64,000 nt of DNA from Psychrobacter sp. M13 (GTDB lineage: Bacteria > Pseudomonadota > Gammaproteobacteria > Pseudomonadales > Moraxellaceae): contig NZ_CP132194.1 in assembly GCF_030718935.1 (NCBI RefSeq), positions 2,728,001 to 2,792,000 on the forward strand. Reading direction: 5' to 3'. Of this stretch, positions 54,732 through 64,000 are shown piece after piece (position 1 is the stretch's first letter; each line of letters begins with the position of its first letter). Under the pieces are notes generated by a model. The model was not told where the DNA came from and did not search any database. It was given only the letters and a program-made list of their open reading frames with translations. The translations under genes and the position numbers were made by a program.

Positions 54732-56081
54732 ATGTCTTTATTGCCTACCCTTATCACTGCTACTCACGTCAATACAAACTATCGTGTGGATTCAAGATTA
54801 AAATCGCGTTTGTCTATATTGGCAATCGCTGTTATAGGCAGTCTAAGCCTCATAGGTTGCCAAAAACCCGCAGAAACTAGTAGCGAAACAACAGTCGAAA
54901 CAACCGAAAATACTACTGCATCTACGACAGATAGCGATACGATCAAAGTAGGTATCTTGCACTCACTATCTGGCACGATGGCCATCTCTGAAACATCTCT
55001 AAAAGATACGGCACTGATGACCATTAATGAGATCAATGCTAACGGTGGTGTGTTAGGTAAGCAGCTAGAACCTGTTGTGGTTGATCCCGCCTCCGACTGG
55101 CCATTATTCGCTGAAAAAGCTCGTCAGCTATTAACTCAAGATAAAGTTGATGTGATATTTGGTGGCTGGACATCCGTGTCACGTAAGTCAGTACTGCCAG
55201 TGGTTGAAGAGTTAAATGGCCTGATGTTCTACCCTGTACAGTACGAGGGTCAAGAGCAGTCAGAAAACATCTTCTATACTGGGGCGGCTCCCAATCAGCA
55301 AGCCATTCCTGCCGTTGAGTACTTGATGAGTCCAGAGGGCGGTAGTGCAAAACGCTTTGTATTACTTGGCACAGATTATGTCTACCCCCGTACCACCAAC
55401 CAAATCTTGCGTGCCTTCTTAAAATCTGAGGGCATCGCTGAAGAAGATATTATGGAGGAATACACGCCATTTGGTTTTAGTAATTATCAGACTATCGTAG
55501 GTGATATCAAAAATTTCTCTACGGGTAAAAAGACAGCCGTTATCTCTACTATTAACGGTGACTCAAACGTGCCCTTTTATCGTGAGCTTGCCAATCAAGG
55601 CATTAAAGCCTCCGACATTCCAGTTATGGCATTCTCAGTAGGTGAAGAGGAGCTACGCGGTATCGATACCAGCTTACTGCAAGGTCATCTGGCCGCATGG
55701 AACTACTTTATGTCCATTAAAAACCCAGAAAATAATGGCTTTACCAAAAGATATAAACAGTACGCACTAGACAACAACCTCCCTAATGCGGACAAAGTTG
55801 TGACTAACGATCCTATGGAAGCCACCTATGTCGGTATCAATATGTGGAAACAAGCGGTTGAAAAAGCGGGTACAACTGATGTCGATAAAGTACGTATTAG
55901 CATGGGTGGTCAAACGTTTGATGCTCCATCAGGGTACACACTGAAAATGGATGAAGAAAACCATCACTTATGGAAGCCTGTCATGATCGGTCAAATCCGT
56001 GCTGATGGCCAGTTCGATGTGATTAGCAAAACACCAGAAGCTATCCGTGCCGAGCCATGGAGTCAGTACATTCCTAAATAA
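54732..56081 (+). CDS. urtA: Urea ABC transporter substrate-binding lipoprotein
   Basis: Binds urea outside the inner membrane for the UrtBCDE transporter. The start is the ATG at 54732 after GGAG (449 residues). The N-terminal hydrophobic segment ends in LSLIGC (cysteine about 43), so it is probably a lipoprotein, followed by a Thr/Glu-rich linker and the periplasmic-binding domain. Family motifs are VGILHSLSGTMAISE, DPASDWPLFAEKARQLL, FGGWTSVSRKSVLPV and YPVQYEGQE. First gene of the urt-ure series. Confidence 0.95.
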   Translation: MSLLPTLITATHVNTNYRVDSRLKSRLSILAIAVIGSLSLIGCQKPAETSSETTVETTENTTASTTDSDTIKVGILHSLSGTMAISETSLKDTALMTINEINANGGVLGKQLEPVVVDPASDWPLFAEKARQLLTQDKVDVIFGGWTSVSRKSVLPVVEELNGLMFYPVQYEGQEQSENIFYTGAAPNQQAIPAVEYLMSPEGGSAKRFVLLGTDYVYPRTTNQILRAFLKSEGIAEEDIMEEYTPFGFSNYQTIVGDIKNFSTGKKTAVISTINGDSNVPFYRELANQGIKASDIPVMAFSVGEEELRGIDTSLLQGHLAAWNYFMSIKNPENNGFTKRYKQYALDNNLPNADKVVTNDPMEATYVGINMWKQAVEKAGTTDVDKVRISMGGQTFDAPSGYTLKMDEENHHLWKPVMIGQIRADGQFDVISKTPEAIRAEPWSQYIPK

Positions 56082-56208
56082 GGTCGTAACCACTTAATTA
56101 TTCGCCCCTTATTGGTTCAATACCAGCAATCCTTTTAAACTCTCTACTGATTAAGACCATTTTTCAGTAGGGAGCTGGAGGAGTGTTGACTGTAAAAAAG
56201 GAATTACC

Positions 56209-57993
56209 ATGGCACATTTTTATGTCTATTCTAAAAGTGACGCGCAAGCCAACTACTCTGATAAGCCCTTTATCATTGGCCTACTCTCTTTATTTGTGTA
56301 TCTCTTAATAACTATCACCGCGCCTGCCTATGCTCACGAGACGCCAGTCGTACACAGCCATGATGAGGCTGTGTCTACCAATACAATGACGGCGACATCT
56401 AATGCCATAAGTGATCAGACTTTGCTTACTCAAAACGAGCAATCTCTCACCACGCCAGCTGATGCTAGTTTAAGTCAAGGCGATGCCATTGAGCAGTTTG
56501 TTGCCGCAGACTTCGGCAAACGCCAAGCGATGTTAAATAATTGGCCAGCATCTATTGAGAGCCTAGATACTTTAGTGGCGCTCATTAGTAATGATGAGCT
56601 ATACCAAGGCAATGGCGGGCAGACATATCTGCTAAATAGCGACGATCAACTGTTTACCTACCCAAATAAGCAAGAAACCGCGGATTGGCCTAGCGACTTA
56701 TCACAAGTGACCTTGACCAATGTGCTACGCTCGGCGCTAACCTTTGGACAAGCCAAAGTTAAACTTGAGTCAGAGGATACGGCTCAGCGTCTACAAGCCG
56801 TTGATATTCTATCTAATAACATTGATCAAGTAGATCCCACTATCATCTCGGCAGCAGCAGCTACAGAGAATAATAGTAAAGTTAAGGATGCTCTCGCCTA
56901 TCTACAGGCACGTATTGAGTTTAGAGATGGTGATCTAGCGACTAAAACAGCCGCTGTGAACTTACTTGCCGATAGTGATAGCCCGCAAGTCTTGGTTGAG
57001 GTCAAGCGAGCATTAACGGCAAACGATCTAGATCCTGTGCTCAAATCTAGTCTGCTAGATGCTGAAGCGAGTATCGAGCGACGCATTACCTTCAGCACTT
57101 GGATGGGACATCTTTTTACGGGTATGAGCACTGCTAGTATTTTGTTATTGGCAGCCCTTGGACTGGCGATCACCTTTGGACTCCTTGGGGTCATCAATAT
57201 GGCTCATGGCGAGCTAATTATGATTGGCGCTTATACCACTTATGTGGTGCAAAACCTTTTTCAAGCGTATTTTCCTGAAATGGCGGGTTGGTATCTGATT
57301 GCGGCTATACCCGTGGCCTTCTTAGTCAGTGCCATTATCGGCATGATTATCGAACGAATCGTTATTCGCCCTCTTTATGGTCGTGAGCTTGAAACCTTAC
57401 TAGCCACTTTTGGTGTCAGTCTTATTCTTATGCAATTAGTGCGCATGGTCTTTGGTGCACAGAATGTTGAAGTTAGTAATGTCGCTTGGCTAAGCGGCGC
57501 TTATCAGGTGTCCTCAAGCCTAGTACTCCCCTATAACCGCATCGCCATTATCGGCTTTACGATTATAGTTCTTATGCTCCTTGTGTATCTACTTAACAAG
57601 ACTCGCTTTGGCTTATTTGTGCGCGCTGTGACCCAAAATCGGCAGATGGCTCGCGCTGTTGGTATTCGCTCTGCCCGTATCGATATGCTGGCTTTTGGTC
57701 TGGGCTCAGGTCTTGCAGGTCTCGCTGGCTGCGCGCTTGCACAAGTAGGCAATGTCGGACCTGATCTGGGTCAGACTTATATTATTGATGCGTTTTTAGT
57801 CGTTGTCGTGGGCGGCGTAGGACAAGTATGGGGCGCCGTATTGGCATCCTTAGGTCTTGGTGTCAGTGGTACTGTGCTTGAGATTGGCATTGGTGCGGTG
57901 ATGGCTAAGATTGTGTTATTGGTTCTTGTGATTTTATTTATTCAAAAACGTCCACAAGGTTTATTTGCCCTAAAAGGCCGTTTTGTGGATTAA
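56209..57993 (+). CDS. urtB: Urea ABC transporter permease UrtB
   Basis: 594 residues. A signal-like segment (about 20-44) is followed by an extracytoplasmic N-terminal domain of roughly 240 residues typical of UrtB, then the LivH-type permease domain with 8 predicted helices (about 300-590). Motifs are GVINMAHGELIMIGAYT, GMIIERIVIRPLYGRELETLLATFG and GGVGQVWGAVLASLGLG. It is somewhat longer than common UrtB. It overlaps no gene; urtC follows after 10 bp. Confidence 0.93.
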   Translation: MAHFYVYSKSDAQANYSDKPFIIGLLSLFVYLLITITAPAYAHETPVVHSHDEAVSTNTMTATSNAISDQTLLTQNEQSLTTPADASLSQGDAIEQFVAADFGKRQAMLNNWPASIESLDTLVALISNDELYQGNGGQTYLLNSDDQLFTYPNKQETADWPSDLSQVTLTNVLRSALTFGQAKVKLESEDTAQRLQAVDILSNNIDQVDPTIISAAAATENNSKVKDALAYLQARIEFRDGDLATKTAAVNLLADSDSPQVLVEVKRALTANDLDPVLKSSLLDAEASIERRITFSTWMGHLFTGMSTASILLLAALGLAITFGLLGVINMAHGELIMIGAYTTYVVQNLFQAYFPEMAGWYLIAAIPVAFLVSAIIGMIIERIVIRPLYGRELETLLATFGVSLILMQLVRMVFGAQNVEVSNVAWLSGAYQVSSSLVLPYNRIAIIGFTIIVLMLLVYLLNKTRFGLFVRAVTQNRQMARAVGIRSARIDMLAFGLGSGLAGLAGCALAQVGNVGPDLGQTYIIDAFLVVVVGGVGQVWGAVLASLGLGVSGTVLEIGIGAVMAKIVLLVLVILFIQKRPQGLFALKGRFVD

Positions 57994-58003
57994 GGAGAAC
58001 CTC

Positions 58004-59074
58004 ATGCGTTTGACTCAACTGTTATCTGATTCCCCACGTAACTCTATTTTGATTGGTTTATGCTTTTTGGTACTACTGATTTTACCTTGGCTACACTTAA
58101 TGCCAGAGAGCTCAAGTTTTCACTTGTCTGCCTACTGGATAACGCTTATTGGCAAAATCATGGCTTTAGCAATGGTGGCACTGGCACTAGATCTCGTCTG
58201 GGGTTACGCTGGTATCTTAAGCTTAGGTCATGGCCTTTATTTTGCCTTGGGCGGTTATGCCTTTGGTATGTACTTAACGCGCGAAACAGCAGGCAACGCT
58301 CTGCCAGACTTTATGCGTTTTTTGAGCTGGACTGAAATGCCGTGGTATTGGGCGGGAACGCAGCACTTTTGGTGGGCTATGGCCTTGGTGGTGCTCGTTC
58401 CAGGTCTGGTCGCTTTTATCTTTGGCTATTTTGCTTTTCGCTCAAAAATTAAAGGGGTTTACTTTTCGATTATCACCCAAGCCATGACCTACGCCGCAGC
58501 CTTACTGTTTTTCCGTAACGAAACAGGCTTCGGTGGTAATAATGGCTTCACAGGTTTTACCACGTTGCTCGGGTATGACATCACAGCTTCTTCAACCCGA
58601 GCGATGTTGTGTTTTACCACAGCTTTGGCTCTGCTACTGTCATACATAGGGCTACGCTACTTGATGAACCAGCCTTATGGCCGCGTGCTTGGTGCTATTC
58701 GTGATAGCGAAAATCGTTTGCAATATCTGGGTTATCGCACGCTTTGGTACAAGCTATCCGCTTGGGTGTTGTCCGCTGTGATTGCGGGTATCGCAGGTGC
58801 TCTATATGTGCCTCAGGTTGGCATCATTAACCCAGGCGAGATGAATCCTGTCAACTCCATCGAGATGGCCGTATGGGTGGCTGCTGGAGGTAGAGGGTCA
58901 CTTATTGGTGCTATTGTAGGCGCTGGCGCAGTCAATGCGATTAAGACTTATTTTACTGTAGCTTACCCTGAGTTTTGGCTGCTTATTTTAGGGGGATTAT
59001 TCGTAGTCGTTACTATATTTCTACCTAACGGTATTATTGGTGTCCTCGATCGTTTTAAGAAGGAAAAAGAATGA
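58004..59074 (+). CDS. urtC: Urea ABC transporter permease UrtC
   Basis: 356 residues from the ATG at 58004 (MRLTQLLSDSPRN), preceded by AAGGAG. LivM-type permease with about 9-10 helices; DLVWGYAGILSLGHGLYFALGGYAFGMYL and VWVAAGGRGSLIGAIVGAG are characteristic. Its stop overlaps the urtD start (ATGA). Confidence 0.95.
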   Translation: MRLTQLLSDSPRNSILIGLCFLVLLILPWLHLMPESSSFHLSAYWITLIGKIMALAMVALALDLVWGYAGILSLGHGLYFALGGYAFGMYLTRETAGNALPDFMRFLSWTEMPWYWAGTQHFWWAMALVVLVPGLVAFIFGYFAFRSKIKGVYFSIITQAMTYAAALLFFRNETGFGGNNGFTGFTTLLGYDITASSTRAMLCFTTALALLLSYIGLRYLMNQPYGRVLGAIRDSENRLQYLGYRTLWYKLSAWVLSAVIAGIAGALYVPQVGIINPGEMNPVNSIEMAVWVAAGGRGSLIGAIVGAGAVNAIKTYFTVAYPEFWLLILGGLFVVVTIFLPNGIIGVLDRFKKEKE

Positions 59075-59994
59075 TGTCAAAAATATCTAATAAGACTGAT
59101 TATAGTATGAGTACTCCAACAGGGAATAATAAAGCGACTGACCGTATAACGGCTACAGAAAACAGGGCTGCTCGTCCCGTCACTACTTTGGCCGAAGATT
59201 ATGGCGACAGTGCTGGTTTAGCACGCCCTACCCCTAAATCAGGTCCAGATATGAGGCATGGTATCGCGCTGTATTTGGAAGACGTTAGCGTATGGTTTGA
59301 CTCGTTTCGGGCACTTAATGACTTATCTTTATATATTGAAGAGGGTGAGCTACGCTGTATCATCGGTCCTAATGGCGCGGGCAAGACCACTTTAATGGAT
59401 GTTATCACTGGTAAAACACGTCCGACTAAAGGAAGTGCATTTTTTGGTCAAACTCATAATTTAGCCAAGCTATCTACTGAAGAGATCGCTGAGGCTGGCA
59501 TTGGTCGTAAGTTTCAAAAACCAACGGTATTTGAAAATTTTACCGTCCTCGATAATTTAATGCTGGCTGCGCCCAAAGATAAGCGGGTATCAAAAAGTTG
59601 GTTTACCAAAATTGATGCGCAAACTCAAGATACGCTTGACTCAACGCTACAGCAAATTCGCTTAAAAGACATGATAAGCAAGCCAGCAGGGTTATTATCT
59701 CATGGTCAAAAACAGTGGCTAGAGATCGGCATGTTACTGATGCAAAGACCAAAACTCATCTTGCTTGATGAGCCTGTGGCAGGTATGACCGATGCCGAAA
59801 CCGAGCACACCGCTGAGCTGTGTCTACGCCTCAAAAAGAATCATACCTTAGTCGTGGTTGAGCATGACATGACCTTTATTGATGCTATTAGTGAGAAAGT
59901 AACCGTTTTAGCAAATGGTGCTATCTTGGCCGAAGGGACTTTGAGTGAAGTGCAAAACGATGAGGCCGTTATTGAGACCTACTTGGGTCGATAA
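59071..59994 (+). CDS. urtD: Urea ABC transporter ATPase UrtD
   Basis: 307 residues. The ABC domain begins near 65 with LYLEDVSVWFDSFRAL, Walker A GPNGAGKTT, a signature-like LSHGQKQW and Walker B LILLDEP. The first ~60 residues are a polar extension not needed for the fold. It forms a heterodimer with UrtE. Confidence 0.95.
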   Translation: MMSKISNKTDYSMSTPTGNNKATDRITATENRAARPVTTLAEDYGDSAGLARPTPKSGPDMRHGIALYLEDVSVWFDSFRALNDLSLYIEEGELRCIIGPNGAGKTTLMDVITGKTRPTKGSAFFGQTHNLAKLSTEEIAEAGIGRKFQKPTVFENFTVLDNLMLAAPKDKRVSKSWFTKIDAQTQDTLDSTLQQIRLKDMISKPAGLLSHGQKQWLEIGMLLMQRPKLILLDEPVAGMTDAETEHTAELCLRLKKNHTLVVVEHDMTFIDAISEKVTVLANGAILAEGTLSEVQNDEAVIETYLGR

Positions 59995-60094
59995 TAAACT
60001 TGAGTCGATAATAAACTTAACTCGATAATAAACTCAGATCAATAACAAATAATAGCGCTTAAAACTGAACCTAAAAAAGAATGCAGGTGTTTAT

Positions 60095-60793
60095 ATGTTA
60101 GAAGTTAATGCTATAAACCAATACTACGGCGGCAGTCACATCTTACGCGACGTCACTCTTACTGCGCCTGTAGGCGAATGTAGCGTCGTACTGGGCCGTA
60201 ATGGCGTCGGTAAAACGACTTTGCTTAAATGCTTGATGGGTATCTTACCTATTAAATCAGGGGAGATTTTATTAGACGGTAAAGATATTAGCAAGATGAC
60301 GCCTGAGCTACGCGTACGCGCAGGACTCGCTTATGTGCCGCAAGGACGCGATATTTTCTCTACTCTAAGTGTTGAAGAAAACATTCTCATTGGCATGGCA
60401 AAGTTCTCTCAAGGTAAGGCAAGTAAAGTACCCAAATACTTATACGATATATTTCCAGTGTTAGATGAGATGAAGCATCGCCGCGGTGGTGATCTATCAG
60501 GCGGTCAGCAGCAGCAGCTGGCTATTGCAAGAGCACTGGCATCTGAGCCGTCAGTACTAATCTTGGATGAACCTACTGAGGGTATTCAGCCATCCATCAT
60601 CAAAGACATCGGTAGAGTCATTCGTAGTCTTGCCAACAAAGGCGACATGGCAATCGTTTTGGTTGAGCAGTTTTATGAGTTTGCAGAAGAGCTTGCCGAT
60701 AACTATACGGTACTCTCTCGCGGAAAAGTCGTTGCTCAAGGGTCAGGTCACGTCATGGCTGAGAATAATATTCAAGAATTGGTCGCAATTTAA
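60095..60793 (+). CDS. urtE: Urea ABC transporter ATPase UrtE
   Basis: 232 residues. Walker A GRNGVGKTT, signature LSGGQQQQ and Walker B VLILDEP, with NQYYGGSHILRDVTL at the start as in LivF/UrtE. The 100-bp gap after urtD carries an imperfect direct repeat of CTCGATAATAAACT units (59987-60030), with no coding potential. Confidence 0.95.
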   Translation: MLEVNAINQYYGGSHILRDVTLTAPVGECSVVLGRNGVGKTTLLKCLMGILPIKSGEILLDGKDISKMTPELRVRAGLAYVPQGRDIFSTLSVEENILIGMAKFSQGKASKVPKYLYDIFPVLDEMKHRRGGDLSGGQQQQLAIARALASEPSVLILDEPTEGIQPSIIKDIGRVIRSLANKGDMAIVLVEQFYEFAEELADNYTVLSRGKVVAQGSGHVMAENNIQELVAI

Positions 60794-60822
60794 AGAGACA
60801 CTTTTTAAAAGGGAACACAATT

Positions 60823-61761
60823 TTGACTTGGCAATCCTCATTACAGCTCAGTTTTGACCACGTCGCTGACAGCACTAAAACTCGGCTGTTTCATCGCGCT
60901 CATACGGGTGCGTTAGTAGTACAGCGCGCGCTGTATCCTGAGCCTGATAGCCAAGAGGGGATTTGCCATATTTACGTGTTGTACCCGCCCGCTGGTATTG
61001 CCGATGAGGACCGCTTAACCTTAGACTTTACTCTCAAGCCCAACAGTCACGCTGTGATAACGACTCCTGGAGCGGGCAAATGGTATGGTCAAAGAAAGTC
61101 TCTACGGCACTATGTATCTTCTGAATCTTCTGAATCTTCTGAATCCTCAAAGTTTATTAGCGCAGAACAACATATCGACGCGCGCCTTGCTGACCATGCT
61201 ATTCTTGAATGGCTCCCCCAAGAAAGCATCTATTACGACCACTCTGTCTCTTGCGCCAATAATCGCTTTTATTTAGCTAAGACAGCCAGTTTGCTGACTT
61301 GGGATATTGCTGTGTTCGGGCGTCAAGCGTATCATGAGGTTTTTGCTAACGGTCATTATGCCAACCGCTTAGAGATATGGCGTGGTGAGGGTTTACTCGT
61401 CAGTGAGCATACTTGCCAGCAAGCCAATACGCGCTGGTTTATCTCCCCGCTTGGGTTAAACCATCACCATGTGCATGGCTCCTTTTGGGCAATACCCAGC
61501 ACAGAGGTCATTGCACCTAAGTTGCAGAATAATCCGCTAAAGCTTGGTCAGTATTTAGATACTATTATTGCCGAGATACGTCATCTTATCGATCAGCAGT
61601 CGCTACCTATTTACTGTACTCATAACTATCAAGGTATTAATTGTCGCTATTTGGGGTCAGATGTGCGTGCTTGCTTTGACGCTTTTTACCAAATTCGCGA
61701 GCTTATCAGGTCTAAATGGTACAAGCTTGAGCCTCATCGACCGAGAATCTGGGATACCTAA
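60823..61761 (+). CDS. ureD: Urease accessory protein UreD
   Basis: Scaffold protein that, with UreF and UreG, helps insert nickel into the urease active site. It has 312 residues from a TTG start (MTWQSSLQLSFDHVADSTKT) after AAAGGGA. Family motifs are GALVVQRALYPE, ICHIYVLYPPAGIADEDRLTL and TTPGAGKWYGQ. A short serine/glutamate repeat (about 98-109, encoded by a 9-bp tandem repeat at 61118-61147) interrupts a normally conserved region. It starts 29 bp after urtE, so transport and urease genes are probably one operon. Confidence 0.93.
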   Translation: MTWQSSLQLSFDHVADSTKTRLFHRAHTGALVVQRALYPEPDSQEGICHIYVLYPPAGIADEDRLTLDFTLKPNSHAVITTPGAGKWYGQRKSLRHYVSSESSESSESSKFISAEQHIDARLADHAILEWLPQESIYYDHSVSCANNRFYLAKTASLLTWDIAVFGRQAYHEVFANGHYANRLEIWRGEGLLVSEHTCQQANTRWFISPLGLNHHHVHGSFWAIPSTEVIAPKLQNNPLKLGQYLDTIIAEIRHLIDQQSLPIYCTHNYQGINCRYLGSDVRACFDAFYQIRELIRSKWYKLEPHRPRIWDT

Positions 61762-61885
61762 TATCACCTACTATGCATCTCAAGCAATGCGCCACTAAAC
61801 CACAATGACACTATTTAGCATATCTTTTATAACTATTTAAAACGCTCAATAATTTATAAAGAATGATAATAACCAAGGAGTATCC

Positions 61886-62188
61886 ATGCAATTAAACCCC
61901 ACAGAAAAAGATAAACTTTTATTATTTACAGCAGGCATGGTAGCGGAGCGTCGTAAAAATCGCGGCGTCAAGCTCAATTATCCTGAGTCTATTGCTTACA
62001 TCAGCATGTTGCTAATGGAAGGCGCTCGCGACGGCAAAACAGTGGCACAACTGATGAGTGAAGGAGCGACCTACCTCTGTGCCGAAGATGTTATGGACGG
62101 TATCGCAGAGATGATACATGATGTCCAAGTTGAAGCCACTTTTCCTGATGGCACCAAGCTGGTAACAGTACATAACCCCATCGTATAG
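61886..62188 (+). CDS. ureA: Urease gamma subunit
   Basis: 100 residues, standard length; [42 protein letters not shown] and [14 protein letters not shown] are diagnostic. AAGGAG precedes the start. It is followed by the ureB-ureC fusion after 50 bp. Confidence 0.97.
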   Translation: MQLNPTEKDKLLLFTAGMVAERRKNRGVKLNYPESIAYISMLLMEGARDGKTVAQLMSEGATYLCAEDVMDGIAEMIHDVQVEATFPDGTKLVTVHNPIV

Positions 62189-62238
62189 CTTGATTCACAG
62201 TACAGCCGTTGCAAAGATAATTAAGGATAATTGATATT

Positions 62239-64000
62239 ATGATAAAAGCAGGTGAATATAAAATAAAAGCAGGCAATATGGCTTTGAACGCTGATCGCAG
62301 TGTTCAAACCATAGCAGTCATCAATACCGGCGACCGCCCTATTCAAATCGGCTCTCACTATCACTTTTATGAAGTCAATACAGCACTAAGTTTTGATCGA
62401 GAGTTGACACTTGGCTACCGTCTGAACATCATCTCAGGTACGGCGGTACGTTTTGAGCCAGGACAAGCGCGCGAAGTTGAGCTGGTTGCTATCGCAGGTC
62501 GTCAGCACATCTATGGTTTTGCAGGCAAAGTTATGGGGCCAGCTGAGGTTAAACACACTACAGCTACGTCGCAAAAGTCTATCGATAGACGTATTCACGC
62601 AGAGCATTTTGGCCCTACTACAGGGGATAAAGTACGTCTGGCTGATACTCATTTATGGCTTGAAGTTGAGTATGATTTGACCAGCTTCATAGATCGTCGT
62701 TCTAATACTCACAAGGTCAGTGTTGGTGAAGAGGTCAAGTTTGGCGGTGGTAAGGTGATCCGCGATGGTATGGGTCAATCGCAACTACTGGGTAGTCAAG
62801 TCGCTGATACCATTATTACCAATGCCTTAATCGTCGATTATACGGGTATTTATAAAGCTGATATTGCTATCAAAGAGGGGCGCATTAGTGGCATCGGTAA
62901 AGCCGGTAATCCTGATATTCAGCCTAATGTGACGCTACCTATTGGCGCGGCGACCGAGATTATCGCAGGAGAAGGTAAAATCCTGACTGCTGGCGGTATC
63001 GATAGTCATATTCACTTTATTGCACCCCAGCAATGTGAAACGGCATTGATGTCTGGTCTCACCACGATGTTAGGCGGTGGCACGGGGCCTGCTGAAGGTA
63101 CGCTTGCGACAACTTGTACGCCTGGCGCTTACCACATTCACAGCATGCTAAAAGCTACTGACTCTATTCCGATGAATATCGGAATATTGGGCAAAGGTAA
63201 TGTGAGCTTACCTAAGCCTATTGTCGAGCAAATTGAAGCAGGCGCTATCGGTCTTAAGCTCCATGAAGACTGGGGCTCTACGCCCAAAGCCATTGATAAC
63301 TGTCTTAGCGTGGCTGAAGAATATGATGTACAAGTGGCGATTCATACCGATACACTCAATGAGAGCGGCTATTTGGATAGTACTTTAGGCGCGTTTAAAG
63401 ACCGCTGTATTCACACTTTTCATACCGAAGGCGCAGGCGGTGGTCATGCGCCAGATATCCTAAAAGCTATTGGGGAGACCAATGTGCTACCCTCGTCCAC
63501 TAATCCGACGCGCCCATTTACTATTAATACTATTGATGAGCATCTAGATATGCTCATGGTCTGTCATCATTTGAGTCCCTCTATCGCTGAAGATGTCGCT
63601 TTTGCAGAGAGCCGTATTCGTAAAGAAACCATTGCCGCTGAAGATATTTTACAAGATATGGGCGCTATCGCTATGATGAGTAGTGATTCGCAAGCGATGG
63701 GACGCGTGGGAGAAGTCATTATTCGCACGTGGCAGACCGCTGATAAAATGAAGGCGCAGCGCGGTCATCTAGCACCTGACAAGTCCGCTAAAACCGAGCA
63801 ATCCTCTTTGAGGATTACCTTAAGCGATGTTGACGCTGATAGCGGTAACGATAATTTTCGCATCAAACGCTATATCGCAAAATACACTATCAATCCTGCG
63901 ATTACTCATGGTATCAGCGATGAGGTAGGTTCTGTTGAAGTCGGTAAATGGGCAGATTTGGTTTTGTGGTCACCCGCATTTTTTGGGGTAAAACCTGATC
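62239..64000 (+). CDS. ureBC: Urease beta-alpha fusion (ureB-ureC), 3' end outside the window
   Basis: One continuous frame without a stop from the ATG at 62239 to the window end. Residues 1-105 are a full beta subunit ([42 protein letters not shown]). After a ~10-residue linker the alpha subunit begins at about 114 ([24 protein letters not shown]). Visible alpha motifs are [30 protein letters not shown] (nickel histidines), [10 protein letters not shown] (carbamylated lysine), [15 protein letters not shown] and MVCHHLS (flap cysteine). A ~15-residue polar insert precedes [23 protein letters not shown]. Normally ureB and ureC are separate genes. Confidence 0.93.
   Translation, partial: MIKAGEYKIKAGNMALNADRSVQTIAVINTGDRPIQIGSHYHFYEVNTALSFDRELTLGYRLNIISGTAVRFEPGQAREVELVAIAGRQHIYGFAGKVMGPAEVKHTTATSQKSIDRRIHAEHFGPTTGDKVRLADTHLWLEVEYDLTSFIDRRSNTHKVSVGEEVKFGGGKVIRDGMGQSQLLGSQVADTIITNALIVDYTGIYKADIAIKEGRISGIGKAGNPDIQPNVTLPIGAATEIIAGEGKILTAGGIDSHIHFIAPQQCETALMSGLTTMLGGGTGPAEGTLATTCTPGAYHIHSMLKATDSIPMNIGILGKGNVSLPKPIVEQIEAGAIGLKLHEDWGSTPKAIDNCLSVAEEYDVQVAIHTDTLNESGYLDSTLGAFKDRCIHTFHTEGAGGGHAPDILKAIGETNVLPSSTNPTRPFTINTIDEHLDMLMVCHHLSPSIAEDVAFAESRIRKETIAAEDILQDMGAIAMMSSDSQAMGRVGEVIIRTWQTADKMKAQRGHLAPDKSAKTEQSSLRITLSDVDADSGNDNFRIKRYIAKYTINPAITHGISDEVGSVEVGKWADLVLWSPAFFGVKPD

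Noticed and set aside
59987..60030. CTCGATAATAAACT repeats between urtD and urtE as a binding-site array
   Set aside because: Short imperfect direct repeats including the urtD stop codon; most simply explained by local slippage duplication.
1..64000. CRISPR array
   Set aside because: No regularly spaced direct repeats with unique spacers were seen. Repeats in the island are whole mobile units or REP hairpins.

Overview
The window looks like a chromosomal segment of a gamma-proteobacterium of the Moraxellaceae, most likely Psychrobacter. This rests on the protein sequences (ribosomal, EF-Tu, FabB, UrtA and urease proteins), the AT-rich composition and gene orders such as ibaG-murA-hisG-hisD-hisC; no database search was run. 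Most genes are ordinary housekeeping genes, but the classical tuf / tRNA-Trp / secE neighbourhood is split by about 19 kb of accessory DNA.

Layout. (1) 1-4318, minus strand: tRNA-Trp, secE, nusG, rplK, rplA, an L10-type leader, rplJ and rplL. (2) 4320-23300: accessory island. At its right end is a complete contact-dependent inhibition (CDI) locus on the minus strand: cdiB at 21234-22994, cdiA at 14472-20906 and an immunity gene at 13969-14442. Left of it are three displaced cdiA C-terminal toxin fragments, each followed by its own immunity gene. The modules are separated by REP-flanked RAYT transposase units and by 3' remnants of a small lipoprotein gene whose intact copy is at 4765-5295. Three copies of an IS110-family element sit inside the REP hairpins of the RAYT units. 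(3) 23333-28356, minus: tuf, fusA, rpsG, rpsL (str operon), then an EcsC-family gene. (4) 30395-33307, plus: fabB and pabB. (5) 34069-39352, minus: hisC, hisD, hisG, murA, ibaG. (6) 39536-46851: secreted hypothetical, esterase, BON-domain lipoprotein, yraN, rsmI, a PfkB sugar/nucleoside kinase and metY. (7) 47034-50616: orphan ParA-like ATPase, nfuA, a small membrane protein and an alpha/beta hydrolase. (8) 50804-54354, plus: NAD salvage (NadM-Nudix, NadV) and an SGNH hydrolase. (9) 54732-64000, plus: urea uptake (urtABCDE) running into urease genes (ureD, ureA and an in-frame ureB-ureC fusion cut by the window end). Regions 8 and 9 link nicotinamide recycling and urea use; the urt-ure set would import urea and hydrolyse it to ammonia.

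Most interesting result: the noncoding left end of each IS110 copy has the form of a bridge RNA (a 5' stem-loop and two internal loops), and its guides can be read by eye. One loop carries segments matching the observed insertion site, ACCCAAC-CT-ACGT in the RAYT REP. The other carries segments matching the element's own joined ends, ATGGTAT-CT-TGTA. All three insertions are at the same CT core. So the element's target specificity, its donor specificity and three outcomes of its activity are all visible in one locus. Other points are the tandem CDI toxin/immunity array, the urease beta-alpha fusion, a terminator-like hairpin in the rpsL leader and an orphan ParA gene behind two small palindromes.
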